DNA from: Companilactobacillus kimchii DSM 13961 = JCM 10707
Lineage (GTDB): Bacteria; Bacillota; Bacilli; Lactobacillales; Lactobacillaceae
NCBI RefSeq assembly: GCF_001435445.1
Contig: NZ_AZDH01000027.1
Coordinates: forward strand, 62,001 to 126,000
Length of the DNA: 64,000 bases
Reading direction: 5' to 3'
Shown here: positions 18,225 to 27,874 of the stretch, one piece after another
Numbering within the stretch: position 1 is the stretch's first letter
Layout of the letters: every line of letters starts with the position of its first letter
Position numbers and translations under genes: made by a program
The notes under the pieces: generated by a model
Database searches by the model: none
What the model saw: the letters and a program-made list of their open reading frames with translations, nothing else
Told to the model about the DNA's origin: nothing

Positions 18225-19583
18225 ATGACTTGGGCACACTTATCTATAGACCTACCGTTATTTTTAATTCGTGTTGTAATCGTCAGCTTTTTTAGTATTG
18301 GATTTATACAATTTTTCCAAAGGCTCTGGAACAAAGCTTTTGATAAAAAGGATATTTCTCAAAACAAACGATGGACAGCTAGGATTTTACTAACCCTCAT
18401 TACTGCCGGCTTAGGAACATTAATTCATCTTGATGCTATGTTCTTTATTCATAATAATTCAGCCATCATATATCACAATTGGGCTCTATTTATCCTGATC
18501 TTGCCATTATTATTTGGTGGATTTTCTAAAATAGAAACTGGTATTCAAATACTGGCATTAATAGAAATTTGGTATATGCATCATGCCACTAATTTCTTTC
18601 AAGTAGTTCCTCTAGTTGCTTTTGTTATTTTTCTTGCAGCAACCATTGTATTAAAAATTTATCATAAAAAAATAATGAAAAATTGGGGTATTGGAACCCT
18701 AAGCGCAATTTTTATATCGTCCATCTTTTGGTTCACTGTTCCAAAGCAATCCATGGGTATGACTTTTACTTTAGAATGGAAAATTCAAGCTGTTATTCTT
18801 TACACTTTAATGATTACTTTTGTTCTCGGTTACTGGATTCGTCAATATCAGGAAGATCAACGTAAACGTCAACTGGAACGTCTAGCTGATTACGAACGAG
18901 GTATTGAACACAACAGTTATGCAGATCATCAGACAGAACTTCAAAAAATGTTTTCAGATGCGAAACAGTCTAAAACAAATCTAAGTTTTGCCACATTTGA
19001 TCTAGATAATATGAAATTAATCAATAATCGTTTTGGTAGACTAGCAGGAAACGAAGTCCTGTCTGGAGTGTCTAGAATGATGAAACAAATTTTAAACAAT
19101 TCTAATCTGGAATATCAACTCTTTTTAACCAGTGGTGAAGAATATAATATCGTCTTTCCAAATAATGAAGTTGAAACAGTCCTTCCTATAGTGAAAGCTT
19201 GCTGGCAAGGTATTCGCAAAAGTGAGTTTGCCTATAACGACCGTAACATTAGTGTCACTACTTCTGTTGGCTTAACGACCATCCATTCTGAAGATACTAC
19301 AGTTAACAATATTTATAAACGTGCTGATGATGCACTTTTAAGGAGTAAACAGTACGGTCGGGATACGATTACTTTAGATAAAAAATTGTATCAGGTATTC
19401 AAAAACAGACTAAAAAATTATCTGACTATTGTTACTTTGCCCAAGATATCTATGATGTATCTAAAACTAAACCAAGTCTGTATTATCACGAACTTCTTCT
19501 TCGAACATACGATTCTAACCAAAAACGTTGGATTCTTCCTGACTACTTCGAAATCCCCGTATGGATGCAGATTACCTTATTAA
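18225..19583 (+). CDS. Membrane GGDEF-domain protein, frameshifted before EAL
   Basis: 452 residues as read. About six N-terminal membrane helices (1-212) precede a GGDEF-like domain (about 240-390). The active-site loop is SGEEY (313-317) instead of GGDEF, so cyclic-di-GMP synthesis is doubtful; KLINNRFGRLAGNEVL and the C-terminal YKRADDALLRSKQYGRD are otherwise family-like. From residue 399 the sequence stops resembling anything, while the -1 frame continues smoothly into an EAL domain. The original product was therefore a membrane GGDEF-EAL protein of 616 residues, and this ORF is its N-terminal part plus 54 out-of-frame residues. GCGGAGG precedes the ATG. It stands between the galE terminator and its own downstream terminator. 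Confidence 0.85.
   Translation: MTWAHLSIDLPLFLIRVVIVSFFSIGFIQFFQRLWNKAFDKKDISQNKRWTARILLTLITAGLGTLIHLDAMFFIHNNSAIIYHNWALFILILPLLFGGFSKIETGIQILALIEIWYMHHATNFFQVVPLVAFVIFLAATIVLKIYHKKIMKNWGIGTLSAIFISSIFWFTVPKQSMGMTFTLEWKIQAVILYTLMITFVLGYWIRQYQEDQRKRQLERLADYERGIEHNSYADHQTELQKMFSDAKQSKTNLSFATFDLDNMKLINNRFGRLAGNEVLSGVSRMMKQILNNSNLEYQLFLTSGEEYNIVFPNNEVETVLPIVKACWQGIRKSEFAYNDRNISVTTSVGLTTIHSEDTTVNNIYKRADDALLRSKQYGRDTITLDKKLYQVFKNRLKNYLTIVTLPKISMMYLKLNQVCIITNFFFEHTILTKNVGFFLTTSKSPYGCRLPY
19412..19418 (+). other. Frameshift site, A AAA AAT
   Basis: In the GGDEF frame the codons read cta aaa aat; a -1 shift here gives ttatctgac and joins the EAL frame exactly. Other A-runs at 19380-19385 and 19401-19405 are alternative sites, because the EAL frame is open from 19379. 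The heptamer fits the X XXY YYZ slippery pattern, but I see no stable downstream stem and no ribosome-site-like stimulator 10-14 bases upstream. A one-base deletion in an A-run is therefore the simpler reading. Confidence 0.75.
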
Positions 19584-20074
19584 AAGAGTTCATGTCTAAT
19601 ACTGAAATTCAAAACTTCAATTTAAATTTAACAGCCAAACAGTTTGAAGATATTGATGTAGCTGAGGCCTTGACCCAATTTGCTAAGAGTTCTGAAGGGC
19701 CTAATAAGTTAACAATTGAAATCACAGATTTAAAGGATTCACAGACCACTAGAAGAATTAGTGCCTTATACCGTTCAGCTGATATTAAAATCATGATTGA
19801 TGATGTTGGTAGTGACAATTCATTTGAACTCGTACGTGGTGCCTTACCGTATGTTAATGGTATGAAATTTGCCATGCAAAATCTTCGTAAAACCAATTCT
19901 GAAAAAGAATTAGCAGAAAGAGTGGCTTTCTGGAATCAAATCGCTCAAGAACAAAATTTAGATTTTATTCTTGAAGGTGTAGAAACTGAAACAGATCTAT
20001 TAATGGCAAAAAAACTAGGCGTCTCACGCGTTCAAGGATACTTCTTTGGTAAACCTGCCCCTAATAATAAATAA
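19565..20074 (+). pseudogene. EAL-domain part of the split GGDEF-EAL gene
   Basis: 169 residues from the first ATG, although homology starts earlier: in this frame bases 19427-19564 encode CYFAQDIYDVSK...YYHELLLRTYD, the true beginning of an EAL domain. The signature Glu is kept in HELLLR (usual EALLR). LNLTAKQFED, MIDDVGSDNS and LEGVETETDL...VQGYFFGKP follow the family layout, but several metal-binding positions differ, so phosphodiesterase activity is doubtful. No ribosome site precedes ATG 19565. Without frameshifting it would probably not be translated. A terminator follows at 20073-20120. Confidence 0.8.
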
Positions 20075-20120
20075 AAATCTAGTTTTGTGATTTAAAAACG
20101 ATCACTAAGCTAGATTTTTT
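20073..20120 (+). terminator. Terminator after the GGDEF-EAL locus
   Basis: AAAATCTAG (from 20074) pairs with CTAGATTTTTT (20110-20120), with an inner GTGAT/ATCAC stem and internal loops. Six T residues end it. Confidence 0.75.
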
Positions 20121-20154
20121 ATATGGAAAAAACAAAATAATTAGATTCTCATTC

Positions 20155-21195
20155 TTATTTCAAAATAAACTCAATTGCTTCACGTAGGCAGTCATCAGCC
20201 TGAACAAAATCACCAACTTTATCCATAAAAGCATGTGTCATCCCGTTATATCTGAGGTAAGTAATATCACCACCAGCTAATTTCATCTTGCTATAGAAGG
20301 CTTCTCCTTGGAGTCTTAAAGGATCAAATTCACCAATCATAAATAACGTCTGCGGCATCTTCTTTAACAACTCTTCTGGCGCATTCAATGGTGAAATATA
20401 CATGCTCTCCGAATCATTGTCACGAATATACCAATCATTGATCATCCCTTGACTACCATTAAAGTTATTAATATAAGCTCTGACATCTTCAGCTTTTTCA
20501 TGACCAATCAACGGCTCTGGTGTATCAAATGCTGCTCTTCTCTTAGCATCCTGGCCTTGATAAGTAACTGGATATAGTGCTACTGCCTTATTTAAATAGT
20601 TAGTCCCTAATTGTCGATCTAATAATGATAAGGTATAGGTCAAATTACCACCAGCAGAATCACCCATTGCTGTGATATCGCCTATTTTTAAAGCAGCTTT
20701 ATTTTGTGCTATATAATTCAACACTTGGTAGCAATCAATCAAATCCTGGGGATAGGGATGTTCTGGTGCCAATCCATAATCCACTGAGACTACGCGAACT
20801 TTACCAAAATCTGCTAATGCTTCACATGGATATTCAACGTTATCCAAACTACCACCAAAGAAGCCGCCACCGTGCATGAATAAAATTGTTGGTAAAGTTT
20901 CATTAACTAGCGATTTTTGTAAATAGACTCGAACATTAACCCCACCATAATTTATGTCAGTAATGCTCAATTCATGTTGATTCGTATGATTAGCTTTTTT
21001 CCAGCCCATTGACGAACGAATATCTTCGACCGTAACCTCACTATCCACTGCACTACCAAAGTCACCAGTATTAATTTGTTTGATAGAATCCTCCAACTCT
21101 TCTTTGGCTTTAGGATCAAGATACCCTTCTGTATCTTTTCCAGGAACCAACTTCATTTGATAATCTGTATTTTTAACATTAACCTTTTCTAACAA
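20155..21195 (-). CDS. Alpha/beta hydrolase, HSL-type esterase
   Basis: 346 residues. The oxyanion motif is LFMHGGGFFGG (HGGG), the nucleophile Ser is in MGDSAGGN, and the acid and base are likely Asp in GEFDPLR and His in GMTHAF. This is the hormone-sensitive-lipase (family IV) pattern, usually acting on short acyl esters. The start is TTG 21195, eight bases after AAGGAGG, overlapping the upstream transporter gene by 17 bases, so the two are translationally coupled. A longer ORF from 21279 lacks support. With the MFS and AraC genes it forms a small catabolic or detoxification cluster whose substrate is unknown. Confidence 0.88.
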   Translation of the reverse strand: MLEKVNVKNTDYQMKLVPGKDTEGYLDPKAKEELEDSIKQINTGDFGSAVDSEVTVEDIRSSMGWKKANHTNQHELSITDINYGGVNVRVYLQKSLVNETLPTILFMHGGGFFGGSLDNVEYPCEALADFGKVRVVSVDYGLAPEHPYPQDLIDCYQVLNYIAQNKAALKIGDITAMGDSAGGNLTYTLSLLDRQLGTNYLNKAVALYPVTYQGQDAKRRAAFDTPEPLIGHEKAEDVRAYINNFNGSQGMINDWYIRDNDSESMYISPLNAPEELLKKMPQTLFMIGEFDPLRLQGEAFYSKMKLAGGDITYLRYNGMTHAFMDKVGDFVQADDCLREAIEFILK

Positions 21196-22372
21196 AATAC
21201 TTTCCTCCTTGAACGACCTTTTGATAAATAAGTGTAAAAATGGCAACCAACAATAAGAAACCAAATCCATATGCAGCAACTCTCATGTTCATATCTGGTT
21301 GTTGACTACCCATTAAACCAGACAAGTAATTGATCAAAGTTGGTGAGATGAAAACTCCAACATTAGTGAATATCAACATGACTGAAGAAGCTAAATTCTC
21401 CGAACCTTTTGGAGCAATCGTGTTAATGATCGTATAGATAAATGGAATTACCAGGGCAAAACCTAAACCAACGATTACTACACCAATAGTTACATTAGCA
21501 ATACTTGCCGCTCTGGATAAAATCGCAAAGCCAATAGCCATTAACGAGAATCCAACTACCAAAGTATATTGCTTCAATAATTTATGAACGAATCCATAAG
21601 CAAAACCGATTGCCATGGATACTAACGTGAAGACACCTAGAATTGTAGCCGCTTGACTACCCGTACCCATATTCTTATACGTCAACAAATCGGCCAGTTT
21701 TACTGTAACTACCATGAAGAAAGCATAAATAAAGAATGTCATCACTGAAATTAGAATAACCGGCAAATTAACTTTTTGGTGAACTGACTTTTCATGCTTA
21801 ACCGATTTATTTTCAACGTTAGGAATCACTAATCCAAAGATAATCATGATAGGCAATGCGATTGCGTAAATAATGAAAGTTGCATGCCAACCAAAGGCGA
21901 TTAGATAGCCTACCAAAAATGATAAAATTGAGCTCCCTAATGAACTGACCGAACTTTGAAAGCCCATCATCGTGGAGAGTTCATCGCCACCGTAAAAATC
22001 AGAAATCATGCTGATTGCTAAAGAATTGAATAAACCAATTCCGACTCCCAGCAGCAACCTAGAAATAATAACAACATAATAATTGTTCGAGAATACTGGA
22101 GTTATTCCAAATATTAACGCAACAATAAGCCCAAACATTACGGTCTTTTTTTGACCTAAGAAATTAACCAAAACGCTACTGATAAAAATACCAGCAATAA
22201 TACCTAAATTAGGAATCGTCGAAATAGTTTCAATAGCCGAAGTTGATTGACCAGTAAAAGTCTTACTCATCAATGGTATTGCTGCAGCAATATTAGGAGC
22301 TGCCATTAACAACATCGAGATCGACAGTAAAGCAAATTTAAACAGAAACGATTTAGTATTGATTTTTGTCAT
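21179..22372 (-). CDS. MFS transporter
   Basis: 397 residues, about 12 membrane helices, with SRLLLGVGIGLFNSL in the first half matching a major-facilitator motif. It most resembles the cyanate/drug-exporter type (single polypeptide, no binding protein). The ATG at 22372 has AAGGAG nine bases upstream, and the 22408 in-frame ATG has none. Its end overlaps the esterase gene. An 81-base gap from the AraC gene holds a cre-like palindrome at 22416-22440. Import of the esterase substrate or export of a toxic ester are both possible. Confidence 0.86.
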   Translation of the reverse strand: MTKINTKSFLFKFALLSISMLLMAAPNIAAAIPLMSKTFTGQSTSAIETISTIPNLGIIAGIFISSVLVNFLGQKKTVMFGLIVALIFGITPVFSNNYYVVIISRLLLGVGIGLFNSLAISMISDFYGGDELSTMMGFQSSVSSLGSSILSFLVGYLIAFGWHATFIIYAIALPIMIIFGLVIPNVENKSVKHEKSVHQKVNLPVILISVMTFFIYAFFMVVTVKLADLLTYKNMGTGSQAATILGVFTLVSMAIGFAYGFVHKLLKQYTLVVGFSLMAIGFAILSRAASIANVTIGVVIVGLGFALVIPFIYTIINTIAPKGSENLASSVMLIFTNVGVFISPTLINYLSGLMGSQQPDMNMRVAAYGFGFLLLVAIFTLIYQKVVQGGKYFVRKG

Positions 22373-22415
22373 CGTATCACTCCTTGTATTTCTTAAGAAC
22401 AAGTTCATTGTACGA

Positions 22416-22440
22416 TGTAACCGTTTACTGTAAGCGGTTA
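22416..22440 (-). promoter_or_regulatory. Cre-like palindrome before the MFS gene
   Basis: Palindrome centred on 22429: TAACCGTTTAC-T-GTAAGCGGTTA with one inner mismatch. Read on the minus strand it contains AGTAAACGGTTACA, one mismatch from a consensus catabolite-responsive element. On the plus strand TGTAAGCGGTTAAT is a second cre-like match, so two sites overlap head-to-head. It lies 45-70 bases before the MFS start codon, a place for CcpA repression. Confidence 0.55.
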
Positions 22441-22453
22441 ATAATAACCAATT

Positions 22454-23296
22454 TTAGGTCGTTTTATGACGTTTTAACCTGTATCGATATTTTCCTGGTG
22501 TTTGTTTATAGGTCCGAAGAAATAGTTTACTAAATGATTTTGGATTAGAAAAGCCTGTCAAATCAGAGATAGTTGCAATATTCTTATCCGTATTTGTTAT
22601 CATCTCATAGGCCTTTTTTAAACGAATATAATTTACATATTCCATTACACTCATCCCCATTTGTTTGCTGAAGGTTCTAGATAGATAACCCGTACTCAAA
22701 TGACCTGCTTGAGCTATTTCGTCTAACATTATTTTTTCACTGCTATGTTGATTGATATAGTCGATTACTTCTGCCAATTTATGTAATGTAGGAATTCTGG
22801 GAAGTCCATGAACTGTACTTTTTTCGTGACTGCAATACTTTAGTAGGTCATGTAGAATCAAGAACATATCGCTCTTTAATTGTAAATTACGGTATTCATC
22901 CTTTATTTGGTTATGCTGATAGTACAAATATAAGTCGTGCTTGATTATTGCCACTTCCTCTTTTTTCTTGGGAAGAACAAACCAGTAACTTTCATAATTA
23001 GGAATTTCTTTGATCAGAATTTCATATGGAATTAAAAATGTTAAAGCTAAAGTGTTCTTATTCGCATTCATATTATCGACTGAGTGAATTTCGTTGGAAT
23101 TGATAATCAAAACATCCCCTGATTTGGAACTAATCTTTTCACCACTAATAGTGAAATCAGCCGTTCCTTCAATCGGATAATCAATTTCAATAGCCTGATG
23201 CCAATGACGTAAAACATTTTCGTTAGCAAAATTATTAGTGTGCACAATCAATTTTAATAATTGTTGACTGGGTTCAACTATTTCATGTCGATACAT
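22454..23296 (-). CDS. AraC-family regulator with cupin domain
   Basis: 280 residues. The N-terminal half is a cupin-like sensor (RHWHQAIEIDYPIEGTADFTI...GDVLIINSNEIHSV). The C-terminal 95 residues carry the double helix-turn-helix: IMLDEIAQAGHLSTGYLSRTFSKQMGMS and ATISDLTGFSNPKSFSKLFLRTYKQTPGKYR. It probably senses a sugar or related small molecule and controls the MFS/esterase genes just downstream on the same strand. GAGGAAG precedes the ATG at 23296. Adjacency is the only evidence for its target. Confidence 0.9.
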   Translation of the reverse strand: MYRHEIVEPSQQLLKLIVHTNNFANENVLRHWHQAIEIDYPIEGTADFTISGEKISSKSGDVLIINSNEIHSVDNMNANKNTLALTFLIPYEILIKEIPNYESYWFVLPKKKEEVAIIKHDLYLYYQHNQIKDEYRNLQLKSDMFLILHDLLKYCSHEKSTVHGLPRIPTLHKLAEVIDYINQHSSEKIMLDEIAQAGHLSTGYLSRTFSKQMGMSVMEYVNYIRLKKAYEMITNTDKNIATISDLTGFSNPKSFSKLFLRTYKQTPGKYRYRLKRHKTT

Positions 23297-23310
23297 GCTT
23301 CTTCCTCCAA

Positions 23311-23339
23311 AAAAAATAATCGTGAATCATCACGATTAT
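23311..23339 (-). terminator. Terminator of the flavoprotein gene
   Basis: Minus strand: ATAATCGTGA and TCACGATTAT arms (23330-23339 and 23316-23325) with a four-base loop, then a run of T. It separates the disulfide-reductase-like gene from the AraC gene. Confidence 0.82.
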
Positions 23340-23355
23340 CTTACTATACATTTAT

Positions 23356-24660
23356 TTAGAATAAATATTCCAAATCACTACCAGCAGTTGGGTAAGCTAA
23401 AATCTCTTTCTTAACATCACTATGAGTCATCTTCTGTTCGATTGCTTTTGTTAAGAGATTGATCATACTGTCGGCTTCATTACTTAAAACCGTTGCACCA
23501 ATAATTTGAGATTTATCATTCAGCACAATTCTGATCATAGCCTTAGGTTCATTGGTATGGCTGTATGTGAACCAGCTAGTTACATCTTGGTCAACCACTT
23601 CAGCACCATTCTGTTCACCAACTTGAGCTAGCTTAGGAGTTCCATAAACGACCGTTGGTACTAATGGTATCTTGATATCATCTGTAGTCTTCCCTAAAAT
23701 AACATCACTAACATAGTCAGCTTCAAAACCGGCTACTGGTGTTAATTTGGGTATCTTTGTTGAAACAACATCCCCAATGGCAAAAATTTTATCATTGCTT
23801 GATTGTAATTTTTCGTTCACAACTACACCATGGCGATCCGTTTTGACATTAGCTTTTTCCAAATCGAGAATATCTATATTGGGAATTCTTCCCGTAGCAC
23901 CAATAATCAAATCACTAGTCAAACTGAAATCATTCGCCTTTAACGTTAATTGTCCAGCTGATTTTACAATTTCTTTCGTATCAACATTGAAGTGGAATTT
24001 AACGCCCTTAGCTTCCAATTGATGAACTAACTCTTGAGCATATTTTTCATTGAATGCTTTCAAGGGATGATCATTATGGTGAACTACATGAACCTCTGCT
24101 CCGGTCGCATTAGCAATTGTAGCCAATTCGAAAGCAATATAGCCGGCACCAATAATTGTAATTGTCTTAGGCATCTGTTTGAGTGACAAGAAGTCGGTAC
24201 TAGATAAAAGATACTCTTTACCAGGAATATCTAAATAACTAGGACGTTGTCCTGTCGCGATAATAAAGTGATCGGCCTGATAGGTAGACTCATTAACACT
24301 TAATTCTTTTTCTGAGACAAATTTAGGTGAGCCATCGATAGCTGTAATACCAGCATTGATGGCTCCTTTTTTACTTCCAGCAGACACTGGATCAGTAAAA
24401 GTTGCTTTAAATTTCTCTAATTCTTCCCAATTAACGTAAGGAACATCACCAAACCCTTTGCCTTTCAATTGGGTCATTCTATCTCTAGCTTCAACGGCAC
24501 TTAACAAAACCTTTTTGGGATCACAGCCACGGTTAGGACAAGTTCCACCCCATAAATTATTTTCAATCAAAGCTACATTTTGACCGGCTTCACTCAAGTC
24601 ATAAGCTGCTGCTAAACCTCCTGGGCCAGCACCAATGATAATCGTATCAAATTTTTCCAT
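23356..24660 (-). CDS. Glutathione-reductase-like FAD/NAD(P) oxidoreductase
   Basis: 434 residues in the class I pyridine-nucleotide disulfide reductase fold. FAD motif IIGAGPGGLAAA (8-19), redox pair C41-x4-C46 in GGTCPNRGCDPKKVL, second Rossmann motif TIIGAGYIAFELA, and FAD motif FAIGDV. The C-terminus reads AYPTAGSDLEYLF where glutathione and lipoamide reductases have HPTxxE, so the catalytic His and its Glu partner are Tyr and Asp. It may therefore use a different substrate or proton donor. Annotation as a strict glutathione reductase is not justified. GGAGGG lies upstream of the ATG; flanking hairpins make it monocistronic. Confidence 0.85.
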   Translation of the reverse strand: MEKFDTIIIGAGPGGLAAAYDLSEAGQNVALIENNLWGGTCPNRGCDPKKVLLSAVEARDRMTQLKGKGFGDVPYVNWEELEKFKATFTDPVSAGSKKGAINAGITAIDGSPKFVSEKELSVNESTYQADHFIIATGQRPSYLDIPGKEYLLSSTDFLSLKQMPKTITIIGAGYIAFELATIANATGAEVHVVHHNDHPLKAFNEKYAQELVHQLEAKGVKFHFNVDTKEIVKSAGQLTLKANDFSLTSDLIIGATGRIPNIDILDLEKANVKTDRHGVVVNEKLQSSNDKIFAIGDVVSTKIPKLTPVAGFEADYVSDVILGKTTDDIKIPLVPTVVYGTPKLAQVGEQNGAEVVDQDVTSWFTYSHTNEPKAMIRIVLNDKSQIIGATVLSNEADSMINLLTKAIEQKMTHSDVKKEILAYPTAGSDLEYLF

Positions 24661-24676
24661 ATGAATCCCTCCAAAT

Positions 24677-24716
24677 AAAAAAGCACTTATAATGTAAACA
24701 CTAATTACATTATAAG
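24677..24716 (-). terminator. lepA terminator
   Basis: Perfect 12-base arms CTTATAATGTAA (24705-24716 on the minus strand) and TTACATTATAAG (24686-24697), a seven-base loop, then TGCTTTTTTA on the minus strand. It lies eight bases past the lepA stop. Confidence 0.75.
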
Positions 24717-24723
24717 CACTTAT

Positions 24724-26571
24724 CTAGTTTTTACCGTCTTCTTTGCCTCGGTTAAGGTTCAAAACAGCCATGAAGGCCTCTTGAGGAATGGAAACTTTTC
24801 CGACTTCCTTCATACGTTTTTTACCGGCCTTTTGTTTGTTCAACAACTTATCACGACGAGTTCTGTCACCACCATAAAGTTTGGCTGTAACATCCTTACG
24901 ATAAGCTTTAACATTTGAACGAGCGACTACTTTGTTACCAATAGCGGCTTGAATAGGAATTTCAAACATTTGACGAGGAATAACTTCCTTCAATTTAGCA
25001 ACGATGTCACGACCACGCTTTTGAGCAAAGTCCTTATGAACAATAAAGCTCAAAGCATCGACTGGTTCGCCATTAAGCAAGATATCCATTTTAACCAATT
25101 CACTTGGTTCGTAATCATCGACATCATAATCTAGTGAAGCATAACCTTTAGTATTCGACTTCAAATCATCGAAGAAATCAAAAATAATTTCTAGCAATGG
25201 CAATTTATAAACTACGTTTACCCGATACTTGTCCAAATAATCCATTGTGACAAACTCGCCACGCTTATGTTGACAGAGTTCCATGACGGGACCAACAAAG
25301 TCTTCGGGAACCATAATTTCAGCTCGAACAAATGGTTCACGAACTTCTTTGATCTCGGAAACATCGGGCAACTCAGCTGGATTATCGACCACGATTTCCT
25401 CACCGTCAGTCGTTGTTACATGATAATCAACTGATGGCGATGTGGTAATCAAATCAAGATCAAAGTCACGTTCCAAACGTTCTTGAACAACATCCATATG
25501 CAATAGTCCTAGGAATCCAACACGGAAACCAAATCCTAAGGCTTGGGACGTTTCTGGTTCATATTCCAAAGCAGCATCATTTAATTGTAATTTATCTAAA
25601 GCTTCTTTCAAATCTTCATATTTAGCATTATCTACAGGATAAAGTCCAGCATACACCATTGGTGTACTCTTACGATATCCAGTCAAAGGTGAATCGGTTG
25701 GATTATTGGCAAGTGTAACTGTATCACCAACTTGAGTATCTTTAACTGTCTTAATACTTGCAGTAATATAACCTACATCCCCAGCCATCAAGTAATCACG
25801 TTTAACAGCTTTAGGAGACATCACACCAACTTCTGTAACTTCGAAGGTCTTCTTATTACTCATCAATTGAATCGTGTCTCCGACCTTTACAACGCCTTCT
25901 CGAACACGTACATCCAACACAACACCACGATAACTGTCATAAACAGAATCAAAAATCAACGCTTTGAGTGGTTTATCCAAATCACCTTCAGGAGCTGGTA
26001 CATCAGAAACAATTCTTTCAAGCAATTCGTCGACACCAATACCAGTCTTAGCACTCATCAAAATTGACGATTCGGCATCAATACCGATCATCTCTTCAAT
26101 TTCTTCCTTAACTTTATCAGGTTCAGCTGAAGGCAAGTCAATCTTATTGATAACTGGTACAATTTCCAAGTCGTTATCAATTGCTAAATAGGCATTAGCC
26201 AAAGTTTGAGCTTCAACACCTTGAGCAGCATCAACTACCAGCAAAGCTCCCTCACAAGCAGCTAGAGAACGTGAAACTTCATAGGAAAAGTCCACATGTC
26301 CTGGAGTATCAATTAGATGGAAGATATAAGTCTTGCCATCCTTAGCTTCGTATTCAAGTTCTACCGCATTCAACTTAATAGTAATTCCACGTTCACGTTC
26401 CAAATCCATATCATCTAGGATCTGAGCTTTCATCTCACGTTTTGAAACAGTCTTAGTTCTTTCCAAAATTCGATCAGCAATCGTTGATTTACCATGATCG
26501 ATATGCGCTACGATAGAAAAATTACGAATTCTTTTTTGTCGTTCTTTTAATTTATCGAGATCTAAATCCAT
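24724..26571 (-). CDS. lepA: Elongation factor 4 (LepA)
   Basis: 615 residues, usual length. A ribosome-associated translational GTPase thought to act on stalled or mis-translocated ribosomes, mostly under stress. G1 AHIDHGKST is at 22-30, G3 DTPGHVDF near 88, NKID near 142, and the LepA-specific C-terminal domain ends [17 protein letters not shown]. The ATG at 26571 follows a GAAGGGAAT ribosome site. It lies downstream of dnaJ but behind its terminator, so it has its own promoter or depends on readthrough. Confidence 0.97.
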   Translation of the reverse strand: MDLDLDKLKERQKRIRNFSIVAHIDHGKSTIADRILERTKTVSKREMKAQILDDMDLERERGITIKLNAVELEYEAKDGKTYIFHLIDTPGHVDFSYEVSRSLAACEGALLVVDAAQGVEAQTLANAYLAIDNDLEIVPVINKIDLPSAEPDKVKEEIEEMIGIDAESSILMSAKTGIGVDELLERIVSDVPAPEGDLDKPLKALIFDSVYDSYRGVVLDVRVREGVVKVGDTIQLMSNKKTFEVTEVGVMSPKAVKRDYLMAGDVGYITASIKTVKDTQVGDTVTLANNPTDSPLTGYRKSTPMVYAGLYPVDNAKYEDLKEALDKLQLNDAALEYEPETSQALGFGFRVGFLGLLHMDVVQERLERDFDLDLITTSPSVDYHVTTTDGEEIVVDNPAELPDVSEIKEVREPFVRAEIMVPEDFVGPVMELCQHKRGEFVTMDYLDKYRVNVVYKLPLLEIIFDFFDDLKSNTKGYASLDYDVDDYEPSELVKMDILLNGEPVDALSFIVHKDFAQKRGRDIVAKLKEVIPRQMFEIPIQAAIGNKVVARSNVKAYRKDVTAKLYGGDRTRRDKLLNKQKAGKKRMKEVGKVSIPQEAFMAVLNLNRGKEDGKN

Positions 26572-26643
26572 AAATTATTCCCTTCTATCAGAAATTTATC
26601 ATTCTTTTTATTTTACACTATTGTACTACTATGTTCTATATGT

Positions 26644-26676
26644 AAAAAAGAAGAGACCAACGGCCTCTTCTTTTTT
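26644..26676. terminator. Terminator of the heat-shock operon
   Basis: Perfect 12-base arms AAAAAAGAAGAG (26644-26655) and CTCTTCTTTTTT (26665-26676) with a nine-base loop, giving T runs in both directions. It lies four bases past the dnaJ stop. Confidence 0.88.
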
Positions 26677-26680
26677 ATTT

Positions 26681-27820
26681 TTATTCGCCTTTAAAAGCAT
26701 CTCTTACTTTATTGAAAAAGTTACTATCTTTTTCCTTAACTTTATCGCCACCAGCTTCAGCAAATTGTTTCAAAGCGCTACGTTGTTCACTAGACAACTT
26801 ACGAGGTGTGACAATATTAACTGTTACCTTTTCATCACCGATACTCTTACTGTTTAGAACAGGAGCACCCTTACCACGTAATCTGAATGTTGTTCCTGTT
26901 TGAGTACCACTTGGGATATTCAATTCTACAGGACCATGAACTGTATTAACTTTGATTTTATCGCCTAATGTAGCTTGTGGGAAACTGATATTTACTGATG
27001 CATAAATTGTCGAACCATCACGTCTGAACTCCTTACTTGGAGCAACATGAAAGACAATATACAAATCACCATAAGGTCCACCGTTTGTTCCGGCTTCACC
27101 TTGACCATCTAAGCGCATTTGTTGTCCATCTTCAACACCGGCTGGAACAGTAACCTTAAGTTCATGCTTTTCATTTACCTTACCTGAGCCATGGCAAATA
27201 TTGCACTTTTCTTTGATTTCTTTACCAGTACCATTGCAGACATCACAAACAACTCTTGTACGCATACGGCCAAGTGGAGTTTGACGATCTACTTCAACAT
27301 AACCTGAGCCATGACATTTAGAACATGTTTCTGGATGTGTACCAGGTTTAGCACCTGAACCACCACAAGTTGAACATTCTTCTTCACGGTTATAGGAAAT
27401 ATTAGTTTTCTTACCGAAGACTCCCTCTTCAAAAGTCAAATCCATGCGATATTGTAAGTCGGAACCTTGTCTTGGGGCATTAGGATTTTGACGAGCAGCA
27501 CCGCCGCCACCAAAGAATTGGCTAAAGATATCTTCAAAGCCACCGAACTGATCACCAGCACCGGCACCACCGAAGCCGCCAAATCCACCTTGGCCACCAT
27601 TCATACCGGCAGAACCATATTGATCATATTGAGCACGCTTTTGTGGATCCTTTAGAATTTCATAAGCGGCATTAACTTCCTTAAACTTTGCTTCAGCATC
27701 AGGCGCTTTATTCAAATCAGGATGATACTTTTTTGAAAGTTTACGAAACGCTTTTCTTATATCGTCATCAGAAGCGTTCTTATCAACGCCTAGTACGTCA
27801 TATGGATTTTTATCTGCCAT
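26681..27820 (-). CDS. dnaJ: Chaperone DnaJ (Hsp40)
   Basis: 379 residues. J domain at 1-70 with the HPD motif (KYHPDL), which triggers DnaK ATP hydrolysis. A Gly/Phe-rich linker (about 72-107) is followed by four zinc-binding repeats, [24 protein letters not shown] and CNICHGSG, and two C-terminal substrate-binding beta-barrels. All type I DnaJ features are intact. It starts at ATG 27820, 124 bases after dnaK, a gap that contains a long stem-loop. It works with DnaK and GrpE in folding and stress recovery. Confidence 0.97.
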   Translation of the reverse strand: MADKNPYDVLGVDKNASDDDIRKAFRKLSKKYHPDLNKAPDAEAKFKEVNAAYEILKDPQKRAQYDQYGSAGMNGGQGGFGGFGGAGAGDQFGGFEDIFSQFFGGGGAARQNPNAPRQGSDLQYRMDLTFEEGVFGKKTNISYNREEECSTCGGSGAKPGTHPETCSKCHGSGYVEVDRQTPLGRMRTRVVCDVCNGTGKEIKEKCNICHGSGKVNEKHELKVTVPAGVEDGQQMRLDGQGEAGTNGGPYGDLYIVFHVAPSKEFRRDGSTIYASVNISFPQATLGDKIKVNTVHGPVELNIPSGTQTGTTFRLRGKGAPVLNSKSIGDEKVTVNIVTPRKLSSEQRSALKQFAEAGGDKVKEKDSNFFNKVRDAFKGE

Positions 27821-27874
27821 TAAATCACCTTTGCATGACAGGACATTTGAGTCCTATTCCTTTTTAACGCTCAA

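Noticed and set aside
19412-19418. Programmed -1 frameshift as the firm explanation for the GGDEF-EAL split
   Set aside because: The heptamer shape fits, but no downstream stem or pseudoknot and no upstream stimulator is visible, and both domains look decayed. Kept only as a possibility.
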